Translations under genes and position numbers: made by a program | Notes under the pieces: model-generated | Told to the model about the DNA's origin: nothing | The model's database searches: none | What the model saw: only the letters and a program-made list of their open reading frames with translations | Assembly (NCBI GenBank): GCA_937927725.1 | Contig: CALBSE010000021.1 | Span: 1 to 39,531, forward strand | Length of the DNA stretch: 39,531 nt | Source of the DNA: an uncultured Actinomycetes bacterium | GTDB lineage: Bacteria > Actinomycetota > Acidimicrobiia > Acidimicrobiales > Acidimicrobilacustridaceae | Direction: 5' to 3' | Shown here: piece by piece, positions 14,647 to 24,051 of the stretch | Layout of the letters: every line of letters starts with the position of its first letter | Numbering within the stretch: the first letter of the stretch is position 1

Positions 14647-17600
14647 TCAGTCGAATGCGCTGAAGATGCTGCCAACGTCTCCCGACCCACGCACTGAATT
14701 TGCAGCGTTCGACGAACCAACCGTCGACCGACCAACCGCTGCCATTTGGCGCTGAGCACGCGCGGCCGCAATCGCTGCCGCACGCTGTTGCGCCCTTCCA
14801 ACCGCAGCCATCGCAAATCGATCTGCACGCAACGCCGCCTGAGCAGCCCCTTGCGCAGTATTTATTTGAACGATGCCATACAACAACTGTCCCGTCAGAA
14901 GCGGATTCGCCTGCTGATTCTGTTGAGCTAACGACCTTGCGTAGTACTCGTCATATCGAGCCTGGTAGGGGCCAAGATTTGTCCGCGGCAGCGCAGGTGG
15001 TTGCGCCGGTGGAACGACGCCGGCGGCAGCGGCGGGTGGCTGACCATTGATATTGCCGGCCGCTCGATTTTGCGCCTTCGACCACTTCACCCGCCCAAAG
15101 ATGCCTCCGCCATTCACGCCAGCGAGGATTGAGAGACCCAATCTCACCGCCGAGAACTCCGTTTGGCCCGTGACAAAGAATTCAATGACGTGGACGGCGC
15201 CTGCAACCGCCGCACCCGCCACCGCACCGACGAGCATCCCCACCAGAGCACCTCGGGCTGGAGCAAGCAGTGCTGCGACACCAAAAGCAGCGACTGCGCT
15301 GATGCCACTCCAAAGCCAATTGTCGGATTGATTTCCTGTTGGGTCAATGTTGTTCACCGGGTCTTGGTTCACGTAGTCATACCCATTGGCTGATCCACCA
15401 ACGATCGGATCGAGTTGCGCAAAGCGACCTAGAGCCGGAATGTACACACGGACGCCCATTCGTTGGTAGGCGGTCTGCAACGACTCAGTTTCGTTTCCAG
15501 TGACAGCTTCAAACGTGGTGTTCGGAAGTTTCGGTTGAGCGGAATTCGGCGTCGTGAGTACCTGGCCGTAGGGATCAAACGCCTGCGCTGTACCGACCAA
15601 GGTGCCTGTGCTGTCGGTTTCGAAGAAGAGATTTCCGGCGATCGTCGTGTGCTGCCAGTGCGCATTCACAACACCGCCGATTTCCGGCTTCGTCATCGTT
15701 ACACCGCCGGGCAACGAGATCTGTTGGCTCGTTGGCTTCGCGTCGGCATCAAGCAAAACGCCGCTGGCGGAGTACTGAATCGTCCCTGCATCAGCACCAC
15801 CCGATGTGGTCTTCGCGATAACACCACCGTCGACGTCAAGCGTGTAGGCCACACTCACCGACCCGTCACTTGCCGAAATCAAGCGGTTCGCGTTGTCGTA
15901 GGTAAACGAATCAGGACCGACCTTGATCGCGTTGCCTCGATCGTCGTACTCGAGTCCCGCAGAAGCTGAAGGATCGTTGGTTGCCACCAATTGCGATGCG
16001 CTGTTGTATGTGTAGGTGAAGTCCCCCGACAACGTTCCATCGGTCATCACCCTCTGCGTGAGTCGATTCGACGAGTCATCAAAGGTCCAATTCCAGCTCA
16101 CTGCAGAAGGAACCAAACCAGCAGTTACCGAGGCAGCCGACAAGCGATCATTCGAATCATGGGTGTAACTAAACGACGATGATCCAGATGGAGCCGAGAG
16201 CGTTTCCGAGGAAATATTTCCGCCAGATGAAAGAACTCGAGAGTCGATGAATGCACCCGACGGCGAAGACGACTGATAGGCGACCAGTCGGTTCTGCGCG
16301 TCGTAGGTCGTTTTGGTTGCAACGCGATTTCCGTACTCGACCGATGAAACCGTTCCGTCTTCGTTGTACGCCAACGTTGCGACAATGGTGCCATCTACGC
16401 TGATCGAAGAGAGCCAGCCCTTTGCGTTGTACGTGCTTGCCTGAACCGTTGGGGAAGCCCCAACCGCCGTTGTTGTTTCCGTCGCAATGTTCCCTGTACG
16501 AACATCGAATGTGTAGCGGGACTCGATTCCGAAGCGATCGACAACACGGACGACTCGAGCCAAAAGGTCCTTCTCAATTCGAGTTGTCGTGGAAGTCGTG
16601 CCAATCGTCTCGGTGCTTTCCGAGATCAGCGGATTCCCACCGACCGCATAGTTCGTCACAACCTTCTGGGTAGTGCCCATACCAATCATCTCCGTCGAGA
16701 CAACTTGGCCACCAGCACCAAAGGAGACGCAACCAACTACTCCCCCTGGCGCCTCGGTCGCAGTGACACGTCCTGCGTTATCGAACCACTTGGTCGACGT
16801 CGGACCGTTACCACCATCAACGCCTGGCGCAATGACCGACTTTGAACCACCACCTTGGCTTGCCGACTTTGCTCCGGGACACTTCGACTGCGCGACTTCC
16901 TTGTCACCCCAATAGGTGTACCTGTACGACGCTCCAGTTGGGCTGGTCACCGCCGTCTGACGTTCCCACGCGCCATTTCCGTTCTTACTTCCTTCGTAGG
17001 CAAACGTGACCTTCGATCCGGCCTGATTCACCCGCGAAGAAACTCGGCCAGAGGCAGGGGCCTCGTACGAGGACTTCGAAATATTTTCTGACGGGGCATT
17101 CACAGCCTGCGGATCATTCACTTTTGTGGTGGTGATGTAGCCGTACTGCGGACGAAGTGCACTCGTCGGAATTGAGACCGAGCCTCCGCCAGTATCGGGA
17201 CCAGACCATGTGACATCCATTGAAGACTCGGACGTCGATGAACTCAGGTCGACACGAATCGAATTGAGTCCCTTCGACAACGGCAACGCGTCACACGCAC
17301 CATCGACACATAGGACATTGTTCACTCGAACTCGCGCGTTGGAGTTACCCGAAGCGATTCGGTAGTTACCTTCCGTCTTGACGTCAAGGGCGCCAGTCAA
17401 AAGGCCAGACCAACCGCCGTTCTTTCCCGCTGGCGACTTTGGCCAGTTCACCGTCAACGAGGGAGCAATAACACCGTCAACCTGCGGACCGAGTTCCTGC
17501 ACACCGCCGCTGCCAGTTTTTGATTCACTTGACCAATACGTCGCATCAAGACCGACCATGGCGACGCCATCAGCGCTCTGCGCGAAGGACTGGTCGTACT

Positions 17601-19257
17601 GGCGCAGGGTTGATTGTGCCTCACTTGTCGAACCCTTCGTGGGTCCCCATGTCTGCACGATGTCGCCGCCTTCATAGCGATTCACCGTCGTAAGACCGGA
17701 GTAATCGGTGGACGATAACAATTGACCGCTCGCAAGATCCCAGTTGTTGGTCAACGTGAGACCGGCAGAATTCGTTGCCGAAAGCGTGAAGAATGTCGTC
17801 GGGTCAAACAACATCGACATGATCCGACCGCCAAAACAAGAATCAAGAACGTTCGTCGACTGTGGACTTTCGTAGTCGTATGTGCGAGAGCAACGAGTCA
17901 CTCCAGCAGCAGATGCCGGCTCCGTGATCGTCTGAACCTTGCCTTCAGACGTATAAGTGAGTTGCGTCCAGAATTCTGAATCGTCGGCGCCAATCACTTT
18001 GGATGCCGCCGCTGCTGCAACAAGCGGTGAACGAGTGCGGGCGACACGTCCTGAACCGTCATACGCGATATCGAAAACGCTGGCGCCATCACCCTTGGCT
18101 TCGGGGTAATCAGTGATTCGACCAATCGATTCACCGACACCAGGGATCGCCACATAGGAAATCTCCGATGTGGAACCGTCCCAGAACTTCACCTGACACA
18201 ACATGCCCTTCGGAGCACCAACGAATCCTGCAGCAACCTTGGGACAAGCGCCACCGCCATAGACAAACGAGATATCACGGCCAGAGACCGGATCTGAGAC
18301 TGACTGGATTCGACCTTCGCTCCACTTCTGCCCGAGAACCGGATTGCCTTCGCTTGAAATCGAGGAGAGATACGCAATGTTCGTGTTGCCATCGAGTGCG
18401 AACACCGACGTCGAGCTCTTCGTCGTTACCGAAAATGTTCCGTCAGCATTCTTGATCAGGACAGGAGCGAGACCACTTGTGCTGACATCACTCTTTCCGA
18501 GCTGCACCGGAGTGAACGAACCGCCCGCGCCTTCCCGGTAATTCGAGACCATGCCGTTCGTGCTGATGAGGCCAACGCTTCCATCTTCAGAAACAACAAT
18601 CCGCTGATACTCCGAACTCGACGCAGCTTGCAGACTCCATCCCGCGGGCATGCCTGGTTCCGACGGATTCGACGATTGGAACTGGAGACCGAAACCAACC
18701 GAGCCAGGAACGGCACCCATCGAGTGTGATGACCATGCGATCGATGCTTCACCCGACGAGAGGCCAACGTTCACGCCGCCAACAGAATCGAGTTGCTGCA
18801 CACCGGGCATCTGAAGATCGACGTTGAACGAACCGCCGACCGACTGCTGTCCCGGACTTTCCGCTTTCCACGAGTACACGTGTCCCTGCTGCAAACCTGC
18901 AGCAAGCGGCACTCGCGCGCTGTTTCCAGTTTCGGCGTACGTCTTCGTCCCGAATGCCGACTTTCCATCGCTCAAATCACTCAGCGTGAATGTCCACGCG
19001 CCGTTTCCACCCGGCACGGACAACGTCGGCGAAAGCGAGGTCGACACCCATGAAGACGGCGTGACGACAGCACCGAAATACAAGGGCGTGAGTTCGCCCG
19101 AACCCGTTCCTGGAGGAAGCGCGGCAAGTGCGGTTGGATCGCCAGCTTCAGCAGCGGCCGATGAGCGATTCTTCGAATCAGACGAGGAACAGGCTGCAGC
19201 GAGAAGGGCAAACGAAAGGCCTACGGCAATGAGTGAAACAGCAGAACGGCCGCGCAT
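14647..19257 (-). CDS. R2: PA14-RHS lipoprotein with Ala/Gln-rich tail
   Basis: 1536 aa, closely similar to R1 over almost the whole length. Signal MRGRSAVSLIAVG, lipobox LAAAC, lipid Cys 23. A PA14-like domain (GLDATYW through MDVTWSGPD) lies inside the RHS shell; YD repeats follow (DRFGIESRYTFDVRTGN), then the core close to DPTG, and the hydrophobic segment (LLAPARGALVGMLVGAVAG) ending GRVKWSKAQNRAAGN. The tail of about 131 residues begins with Pro/Ala repeats, has LPRTNLGPYQARY and ADRFAMAAVGRAQQR, then a low-complexity Ala/Arg/Gln stretch. The LPR-x-NLG-x-YQ and ADR(F/Y)AM motifs recur in R3, so these two tails are related. The start is set by GGAG and by alignment with the paralogues. 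No immunity-like gene follows: the 168-bp gap to R1 holds only a terminator, the operator and the leader. Confidence 0.9.
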   Translation of the reverse strand: MRGRSAVSLIAVGLSFALLAAACSSSDSKNRSSAAAEAGDPTALAALPPGTGSGELTPLYFGAVVTPSSWVSTSLSPTLSVPGGNGAWTFTLSDLSDGKSAFGTKTYAETGNSARVPLAAGLQQGHVYSWKAESPGQQSVGGSFNVDLQMPGVQQLDSVGGVNVGLSSGEASIAWSSHSMGAVPGSVGFGLQFQSSNPSEPGMPAGWSLQAASSSEYQRIVVSEDGSVGLISTNGMVSNYREGAGGSFTPVQLGKSDVSTSGLAPVLIKNADGTFSVTTKSSTSVFALDGNTNIAYLSSISSEGNPVLGQKWSEGRIQSVSDPVSGRDISFVYGGGACPKVAAGFVGAPKGMLCQVKFWDGSTSEISYVAIPGVGESIGRITDYPEAKGDGASVFDIAYDGSGRVARTRSPLVAAAAASKVIGADDSEFWTQLTYTSEGKVQTITEPASAAGVTRCSRTYDYESPQSTNVLDSCFGGRIMSMLFDPTTFFTLSATNSAGLTLTNNWDLASGQLLSSTDYSGLTTVNRYEGGDIVQTWGPTKGSTSEAQSTLRQYDQSFAQSADGVAMVGLDATYWSSESKTGSGGVQELGPQVDGVIAPSLTVNWPKSPAGKNGGWSGLLTGALDVKTEGNYRIASGNSNARVRVNNVLCVDGACDALPLSKGLNSIRVDLSSSTSESSMDVTWSGPDTGGGSVSIPTSALRPQYGYITTTKVNDPQAVNAPSENISKSSYEAPASGRVSSRVNQAGSKVTFAYEGSKNGNGAWERQTAVTSPTGASYRYTYWGDKEVAQSKCPGAKSASQGGGSKSVIAPGVDGGNGPTSTKWFDNAGRVTATEAPGGVVGCVSFGAGGQVVSTEMIGMGTTQKVVTNYAVGGNPLISESTETIGTTSTTTRIEKDLLARVVRVVDRFGIESRYTFDVRTGNIATETTTAVGASPTVQASTYNAKGWLSSISVDGTIVATLAYNEDGTVSSVEYGNRVATKTTYDAQNRLVAYQSSSPSGAFIDSRVLSSGGNISSETLSAPSGSSSFSYTHDSNDRLSAASVTAGLVPSAVSWNWTFDDSSNRLTQRVMTDGTLSGDFTYTYNSASQLVATNDPSASAGLEYDDRGNAIKVGPDSFTYDNANRLISASDGSVSVAYTLDVDGGVIAKTTSGGADAGTIQYSASGVLLDADAKPTSQQISLPGGVTMTKPEIGGVVNAHWQHTTIAGNLFFETDSTGTLVGTAQAFDPYGQVLTTPNSAQPKLPNTTFEAVTGNETESLQTAYQRMGVRVYIPALGRFAQLDPIVGGSANGYDYVNQDPVNNIDPTGNQSDNWLWSGISAVAAFGVAALLAPARGALVGMLVGAVAGAAVAGAVHVIEFFVTGQTEFSAVRLGLSILAGVNGGGIFGRVKWSKAQNRAAGNINGQPPAAAAGVVPPAQPPALPRTNLGPYQARYDEYYARSLAQQNQQANPLLTGQLLYGIVQINTAQGAAQAALRADRFAMAAVGRAQQRAAAIAAARAQRQMAAVGRSTVGSSNAANSVRGSGDVGSIFSAFD

Positions 19258-19262
19258 GAAAG

Positions 19263-19296
19263 TCTCCGAAGTTGAGGGCAATGCAAACCTCGGAGA
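19263..19296 (-). promoter_or_regulatory. Dyad pairing the Shine-Dalgarno of R2
   Basis: Same structure as at R1: the 3' arm AACTTCGGAGA (complement of 19263-19273) holds the ribosome site; the 5' arm (complement of 19286-19296) differs from R1 at two bases yet still pairs at all 11 positions, using one G-U pair at a different place. Confidence 0.6.
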
Positions 19297-19335
19297 ACAT
19301 AGCAGTCTTGAGTCAACAGTGTTGACTCAAGACTG
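19296..19335 (-). promoter_or_regulatory. Shared operator dyad and extended -10 of R2
   Basis: Core GTCAAC-N3-GTTGAC at 19312-19326 within a perfect dyad of 15-bp arms (19303-19335). The extended -10 TG-C-TATGTT (19296-19304) starts ten bases from the core, the same distance as in R1, R3 and R4. Confidence 0.7.
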
Positions 19336-19378
19336 GGGACAGTCCAAAGGGTTCTCGTTACCACCCGCACCACCGGAC

Positions 19379-19415
19379 ATGGTGGGGCCCTCGAAAATCT
19401 CGAGGGCCCCACCAT
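19379..19415 (-). terminator. Hairpin terminator of R3
   Basis: Perfect 16-bp arms (19379-19394 and 19400-19415) rich in G and C with a 5-base loop, about 40 bases after the R3 stop. There is no U-tract. Confidence 0.8.
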
Positions 19416-19455
19416 CGAGCCGATCCATCATCGACGCTTAGTCGGAAGTCACCGC

Positions 19456-22400
19456 TCAGGAGCCGGTCATGACTTCCTGGAAATCTCCGTTCCTGAACCA
19501 ATCGAATTTGCTGAGCACTTTGCGATCACTTGCCTTTGACACCGCCTTCATCGCATATCGATCGGCGAACGCCGCCCGCTCCGAAAGCACCGGAATATTC
19601 ATATTGATGACGTCCTGCACCTGAGCCTTCTCCCAACCAGCGTTGAACTTCTGGTTGTAGAGGTTCTGATAGTCGCCGAGGTTCTGTCGGGGAAGTTGCG
19701 GAGCCTGCACCGGCTGATCCGGAGCCGGTGCCCCCGATGGCGGATTGCCATTCACATTCCCAGCCGCTCGATTCTGGGCCCGTGACCATTTCACTCGACC
19801 GGCAATGCCACCCCCAACAGCACCAGCAAGGATCGAAAGCCCCATTCGAGTCACCGAGAACTCGGATTGACCGGTGATGAAATTCGAAGCGAGCTGCACG
19901 ACTCCAGCAACGGCTGCGCCAGCTACCGCACCCACCAACATGCCAACCAGCGCGCCACGTGCAGGAGCGACGAGCGCTGCGAGACCTGCCGAGGCCAGTG
20001 CCGTTAATCCCGTCATAAGCCAGCTATCGGTCTCGTTGCCAGTCGGATCGGTGTTGCTGATCGGATCCTGATTGGCATAGTCGTAACCGTTCGCCGAACC
20101 ACCAACTTTGGGATCGAGTTGCGCGAAGCGACCCAGCGAAGGGACGTACACACGGGCACCCATCAATTGGTAGGCCGTCTTAAGCGCTTCGGTCTCATTG
20201 CCAGTCGCCGCCTCAAAGGTGGTGTTGGGCAATGTTGGTTGTGCAGGATTCGGCGCAGTCAGCACCTGGCCGTACGGATCGAACACCTGCGGCGTTCCCT
20301 GAAGCGCACCGCTGTCGTCAGTGACATAGAACAGATCGCCGCCAAGAGTGGTGAACTGCCATTGCGCCCGCGAATCACTCGAGAGCGGGAGGGTCATGGT
20401 GACCCCGAGTGGCAGATCGATCTGCTGGTTCATCGGCTTGGCGTTGCCATCGAGCAGCACACCACTCGCCGAATACTGGATCGTGCCGGCTCCCGGACCA
20501 CCGGTGGTGGTCTTGGCGACTACCGCGCCGTCCACATCACGGTCGTAGGCCACCGTCAACGTTCCATCCGTCGCGGAGATCACTCGATTCGCATTGTCAT
20601 AGGTGAACGAATCAGGTCCGACTTTCGTCGCGTTGCCGCGATCGTCATAGGTGATGCCTCCTGATGCAGAAGGGTCAGTCGTCGAAACTAATTGTGATGC
20701 ATTGTTGTAGGCGTAGGTGTAGTCGCCAGTTGCCGCACCATTCGTCGTGACTTTTTCCGTCAGACGATTCGACCCTGCATCGAATGTCCACGCCCACGAC
20801 TTTGCAGCGGGAACCAACCCAGCCGTCACCGAGGTAGCCGACAAACGGTTGTTGGAATCACGTGTATACGAGAACGTTGACGAACCCGTTGGCGCACTGA
20901 GCGTCTCGCTCGAGATGTTGCCACCCGAGGAAACCGCGCGAGTCGAAGAGAACGCCCCTGACGGAGTCGACCATTGCACCGACACCGCTCGATTCTGGTC
21001 GTTGTATTCGACGGCACTCTTAACGCCGTTGCCGTATGTCACCGACGCCACCGTTCCATCAGTGTTGTAAGTCTTCGTGACAACGGTCCGACCATTCACT
21101 GCCGTTGCAACCAGCCAACCACGCGCGTCATAGGTATTCGACTCGACGACAGGAGCTGCGCCCGGTGCAGTCGTGGTGGTGGTCGCGACGTTGCCGGTGC
21201 GCTGGTCGTACACGTAGCGGGTTTCGATATCGAAACGATCCACGACCCTGACGACCCGACCGAGAAGATCCAGCTCGGTGCGGGAGGTCGTGACGAGGTC
21301 GCCATCGGTCTCGGTGGCTACGACGATGAGCGGATTGCCACCTACCGCGTTGTCGATGACCGTCTTCTGGGTGGTGCCCATTCCCATCACCTCGGTGGCG
21401 GTGATCTGTCCACCCTTTCCGTAGGTGATGCAGGCGAGGGCGCCGCCTGGAACTTGTGTGGCGACAACACGACCTGCTGCATCGAACCATTTCGTGGTGG
21501 TCGGTCCGGTGCCACCATCGGCTCCGGGGGCGCTGACGGATTTCGAACCGCCACCTTGATTGGCGGACTTCGCACCCGGACAGGCCGACTTCGCCGATTC
21601 CTTGTCACCCCAATAGGTGTAGGAGTACGCCGCACCGGTCGCACTCGTCACTGCCGTCTGACGTTCCCATGCACTTTTGCCACTCTTGTTGCCTTCGTAG
21701 GCGAAGGTGACCTTCGAACCGGCTTGGTTCACGCGAGAGGAAATACGACCCGAGGCTGGGGAATCGTAGGAGGAGCGCGAAACGTTTTCGACGATTGCGT
21801 TCGTAGCCTGAGGGTCGTTCACTTTCGTGGTGGTGATGTAGCCGTACTGCGGTCGAAGCGCCCTGGTGGGAATCGATTGCGACACGCCGCCGGTATCGGG
21901 ACCCGACCAAGTGACATCCATCGATGCCTGTGATGTCGACGACAACAGGTCGACTCGAATCGAATTGAGACCCTTTGACAACGGCAACGCATCACACGCA
22001 CCGTCGACACACAAGACGTTGTTGACTCGCACGCGAGCGTCCATGTTGCCCGATGCGATCTTGTACGTGCCTTCGACCTTTACTTCCAACGCGCCGGTGA
22101 GCAGACCCGACCAGCCTGCATTGTTCCCGGCCGGTGAGGTCGGCCAGTTCACCGTCAGCGACGGAACGATAACGCCATCGAGTTGCGGACCGAGTTCCTG
22201 CACGCTCTCACCAGACGCATTGCCTTCACTGGCCCAATAGGTTGCGTCAAGACCAACCATGGCAATGCCTTCGGCGCTTTGCGCGAATGACTGGTCGTAT
22301 TCACGCAACGTTGATTGCGCCTCGGTCGGCGAACCCTTCGTGGGTCCCCATGTCTGCACGATGGCGCCACCCTCGTAACGATTGACCGTGGTAAGTCCCG

Positions 22401-23955
22401 AGTAGTCCGTCGACGACAGCAACTCACCCGATGCGAAATCCCATTCATTCCTCAACGTCAGACCAGCACCGTTCGTGGCAGAAATCGTGAAAAACGTGGT
22501 CGGGTCATAGAGGATGGACATGATCTGCCCGCCGAAACATGAATCGGTGACCGAAGTGGACTGCGCGCTCTCATAGTTGTAGGTACGCGTGCACCGTGAC
22601 GCACCGGCAGTGGGCGCAGGCTCAGTCATCGACGCGACCTTGCCCTCCGCCGAGTACGCGACCGACGTCCAGTACTGCGAGTCGTCAGCACCGATCACGT
22701 TCGACGCCGCTGCCGCGGCAACAAACGGTGACCGGGTCCGGGCAATACGACCGGCTGCGTCGTACGCGATATCAAGGACACTGGCGCCGTCACCCTTTGC
22801 CTCGGGGTAATCGGTGATGCGACCGATCGATTCACCGACACCAGGGATCGCCACATACGAAAGTGCCGAAGTTGAACCGTCCCAGAACTTCACCTGACAC
22901 AACATCCCCTGCGGCGCAGAAACGAACCCCGCAACTGGCTTGGGACAGTCGCCGCCGCCGTAAACGAACGTGACCTCGCGACCCGAGACCGGATCGGACA
23001 CCGACTGCAGTCGGCCCCCATTCCACTTCTGCCCAAGGACTGGATTGCCCTCACTCGAAATAGAGGACAGATACGCGATGTTGCTCGTGCCATCGACAGT
23101 GAACACCGCTGTCGAACTCTTCGTCGTCACCGAAAAGGTTCCATCAGCGTTCTTCATGAGCACCGGCGCGAGTCCATTTGTGCTGACTTCGTTCTTTCCA
23201 AGTTGCACAGGCGTATAAGAACCACCAATGCCTTCGCGATAGTTCGAAACCATTCCATTAGTGGCGACAAGCCCAACGCTTCCATCTTCAGCAAGCACGA
23301 TGCGCTGGTACTCCGAACTCGACGCGGCTTGCATCGTCCAACCCGCAGGAAGGCCGGGCTCAGACTCATTCGAAGCCTGGAACTGCAAACCGAATCCCAC
23401 CGAACCAGGAACTGCACTCATCGAATGAGATGACCATGCAATTGATGCTTCACCCGAAGACAAGCCGACATTCACTCCACCAACAGAATCAAGTTGCTGA
23501 ACACCAGGCATCTGCAAATCAACAGTGAATGAACCTCCAACCGGATCCTGCCCTGCGCTCTCGGCCTTCCATGAGTACACATGACCCTGCTGCAAACCGG
23601 CACCTGTTGGTACACGAGTGCTGTTGCCGGTTTCCGAATACGTCTTCGTGCCGAACGAACTCTTGCCGTCACTCAAATCGCTGAGAGTGAACGTCCAAGC
23701 GCCAGTGCCGCCGGGAACCGACAGCGTTGGCGACAGCGAGGTCGACACCCACGAACTCGGCGTGATGACCGCTCCGAAATACGCGGGCACGCGTTCACCC
23801 GAACCAGTGCCGGACGGCAAGGCCGCAAGCACCGTCGGGTCACCCGCTTCACCAACGGCCGCCTCGCGACTCGCATTGGATGAAGAACAGGCCGAGGCAA
23901 CAAGTGCCAGCGAAAGTCCAACGGCAATCAAAGATACAAATGAACGGCGGCGCAT
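19456..23955 (-). CDS. R3: PA14-RHS lipoprotein with short divergent tail
   Basis: 1499 aa. Signal MRRRSFVSLIAVG, lipobox VASAC, lipid Cys 23. Architecture as in R1: N-terminal beta-rich region, RHS shell, PA14-like domain (GLDATYW, WSGLLTG, VEGTYKI, RVNNVL, WSGPD), YD repeats (DRFDIETRYVYDQRTGN), core close SLGRFAQLDPKVGG to DPTG, hydrophobic segment (LVAPARGALVGMLVGAVAG), GRVKWSRAQNRAAGN. The tail is about 96 residues, Pro-rich at first, then LPRQNLGDYQNLYNQKF and ADRYAMKAVSKASDRK, ending FDWFRNGDFQEVMTGS. It is related to the R2 tail in its first two thirds but ends differently. ATG at 23955 follows GGAG. No small gene lies between R3 and its neighbours. No toxin fold is recognised. Confidence 0.9.
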   Translation of the reverse strand: MRRRSFVSLIAVGLSLALVASACSSSNASREAAVGEAGDPTVLAALPSGTGSGERVPAYFGAVITPSSWVSTSLSPTLSVPGGTGAWTFTLSDLSDGKSSFGTKTYSETGNSTRVPTGAGLQQGHVYSWKAESAGQDPVGGSFTVDLQMPGVQQLDSVGGVNVGLSSGEASIAWSSHSMSAVPGSVGFGLQFQASNESEPGLPAGWTMQAASSSEYQRIVLAEDGSVGLVATNGMVSNYREGIGGSYTPVQLGKNEVSTNGLAPVLMKNADGTFSVTTKSSTAVFTVDGTSNIAYLSSISSEGNPVLGQKWNGGRLQSVSDPVSGREVTFVYGGGDCPKPVAGFVSAPQGMLCQVKFWDGSTSALSYVAIPGVGESIGRITDYPEAKGDGASVLDIAYDAAGRIARTRSPFVAAAAASNVIGADDSQYWTSVAYSAEGKVASMTEPAPTAGASRCTRTYNYESAQSTSVTDSCFGGQIMSILYDPTTFFTISATNGAGLTLRNEWDFASGELLSSTDYSGLTTVNRYEGGAIVQTWGPTKGSPTEAQSTLREYDQSFAQSAEGIAMVGLDATYWASEGNASGESVQELGPQLDGVIVPSLTVNWPTSPAGNNAGWSGLLTGALEVKVEGTYKIASGNMDARVRVNNVLCVDGACDALPLSKGLNSIRVDLLSSTSQASMDVTWSGPDTGGVSQSIPTRALRPQYGYITTTKVNDPQATNAIVENVSRSSYDSPASGRISSRVNQAGSKVTFAYEGNKSGKSAWERQTAVTSATGAAYSYTYWGDKESAKSACPGAKSANQGGGSKSVSAPGADGGTGPTTTKWFDAAGRVVATQVPGGALACITYGKGGQITATEVMGMGTTQKTVIDNAVGGNPLIVVATETDGDLVTTSRTELDLLGRVVRVVDRFDIETRYVYDQRTGNVATTTTTAPGAAPVVESNTYDARGWLVATAVNGRTVVTKTYNTDGTVASVTYGNGVKSAVEYNDQNRAVSVQWSTPSGAFSSTRAVSSGGNISSETLSAPTGSSTFSYTRDSNNRLSATSVTAGLVPAAKSWAWTFDAGSNRLTEKVTTNGAATGDYTYAYNNASQLVSTTDPSASGGITYDDRGNATKVGPDSFTYDNANRVISATDGTLTVAYDRDVDGAVVAKTTTGGPGAGTIQYSASGVLLDGNAKPMNQQIDLPLGVTMTLPLSSDSRAQWQFTTLGGDLFYVTDDSGALQGTPQVFDPYGQVLTAPNPAQPTLPNTTFEAATGNETEALKTAYQLMGARVYVPSLGRFAQLDPKVGGSANGYDYANQDPISNTDPTGNETDSWLMTGLTALASAGLAALVAPARGALVGMLVGAVAGAAVAGVVQLASNFITGQSEFSVTRMGLSILAGAVGGGIAGRVKWSRAQNRAAGNVNGNPPSGAPAPDQPVQAPQLPRQNLGDYQNLYNQKFNAGWEKAQVQDVINMNIPVLSERAAFADRYAMKAVSKASDRKVLSKFDWFRNGDFQEVMTGS

Positions 23956-23960
23956 GAAGG

Positions 23961-23994
23961 TCTCCGAAGTTGGGGGCAATGCAAACTTCGGAGA
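23961..23994 (-). promoter_or_regulatory. Dyad pairing the Shine-Dalgarno of R3
   Basis: All 11 positions pair by Watson-Crick: 5' arm TCTCCGAAGTT (complement of 23984-23994), loop of 12, 3' arm AACTTCGGAGA (complement of 23961-23971) with the ribosome site. It is the most stable of the four copies. Confidence 0.65.
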
Positions 23995-24036
23995 ACTTAG
24001 CAGTACCGAGTCAACGACGTTGACTCGGTACTGCTA
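23994..24036 (-). promoter_or_regulatory. Operator dyad and -10 of R3, probably also terminator of R4
   Basis: A perfect inverted repeat with 18-bp arms (23998-24015 and 24019-24036), 3-base spacer and central core GTCAAC-N3-GTTGAC (24010-24024). The extended -10 TG-C-TAAGTT (23994-24002) overlaps the end of one arm. It begins 16 bases after the R4 stop, with no other hairpin in the gap, so it can fold in the R4 transcript as a terminator. Confidence 0.75.
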
Positions 24037-24051
24037 GTTACACCTCCACAC

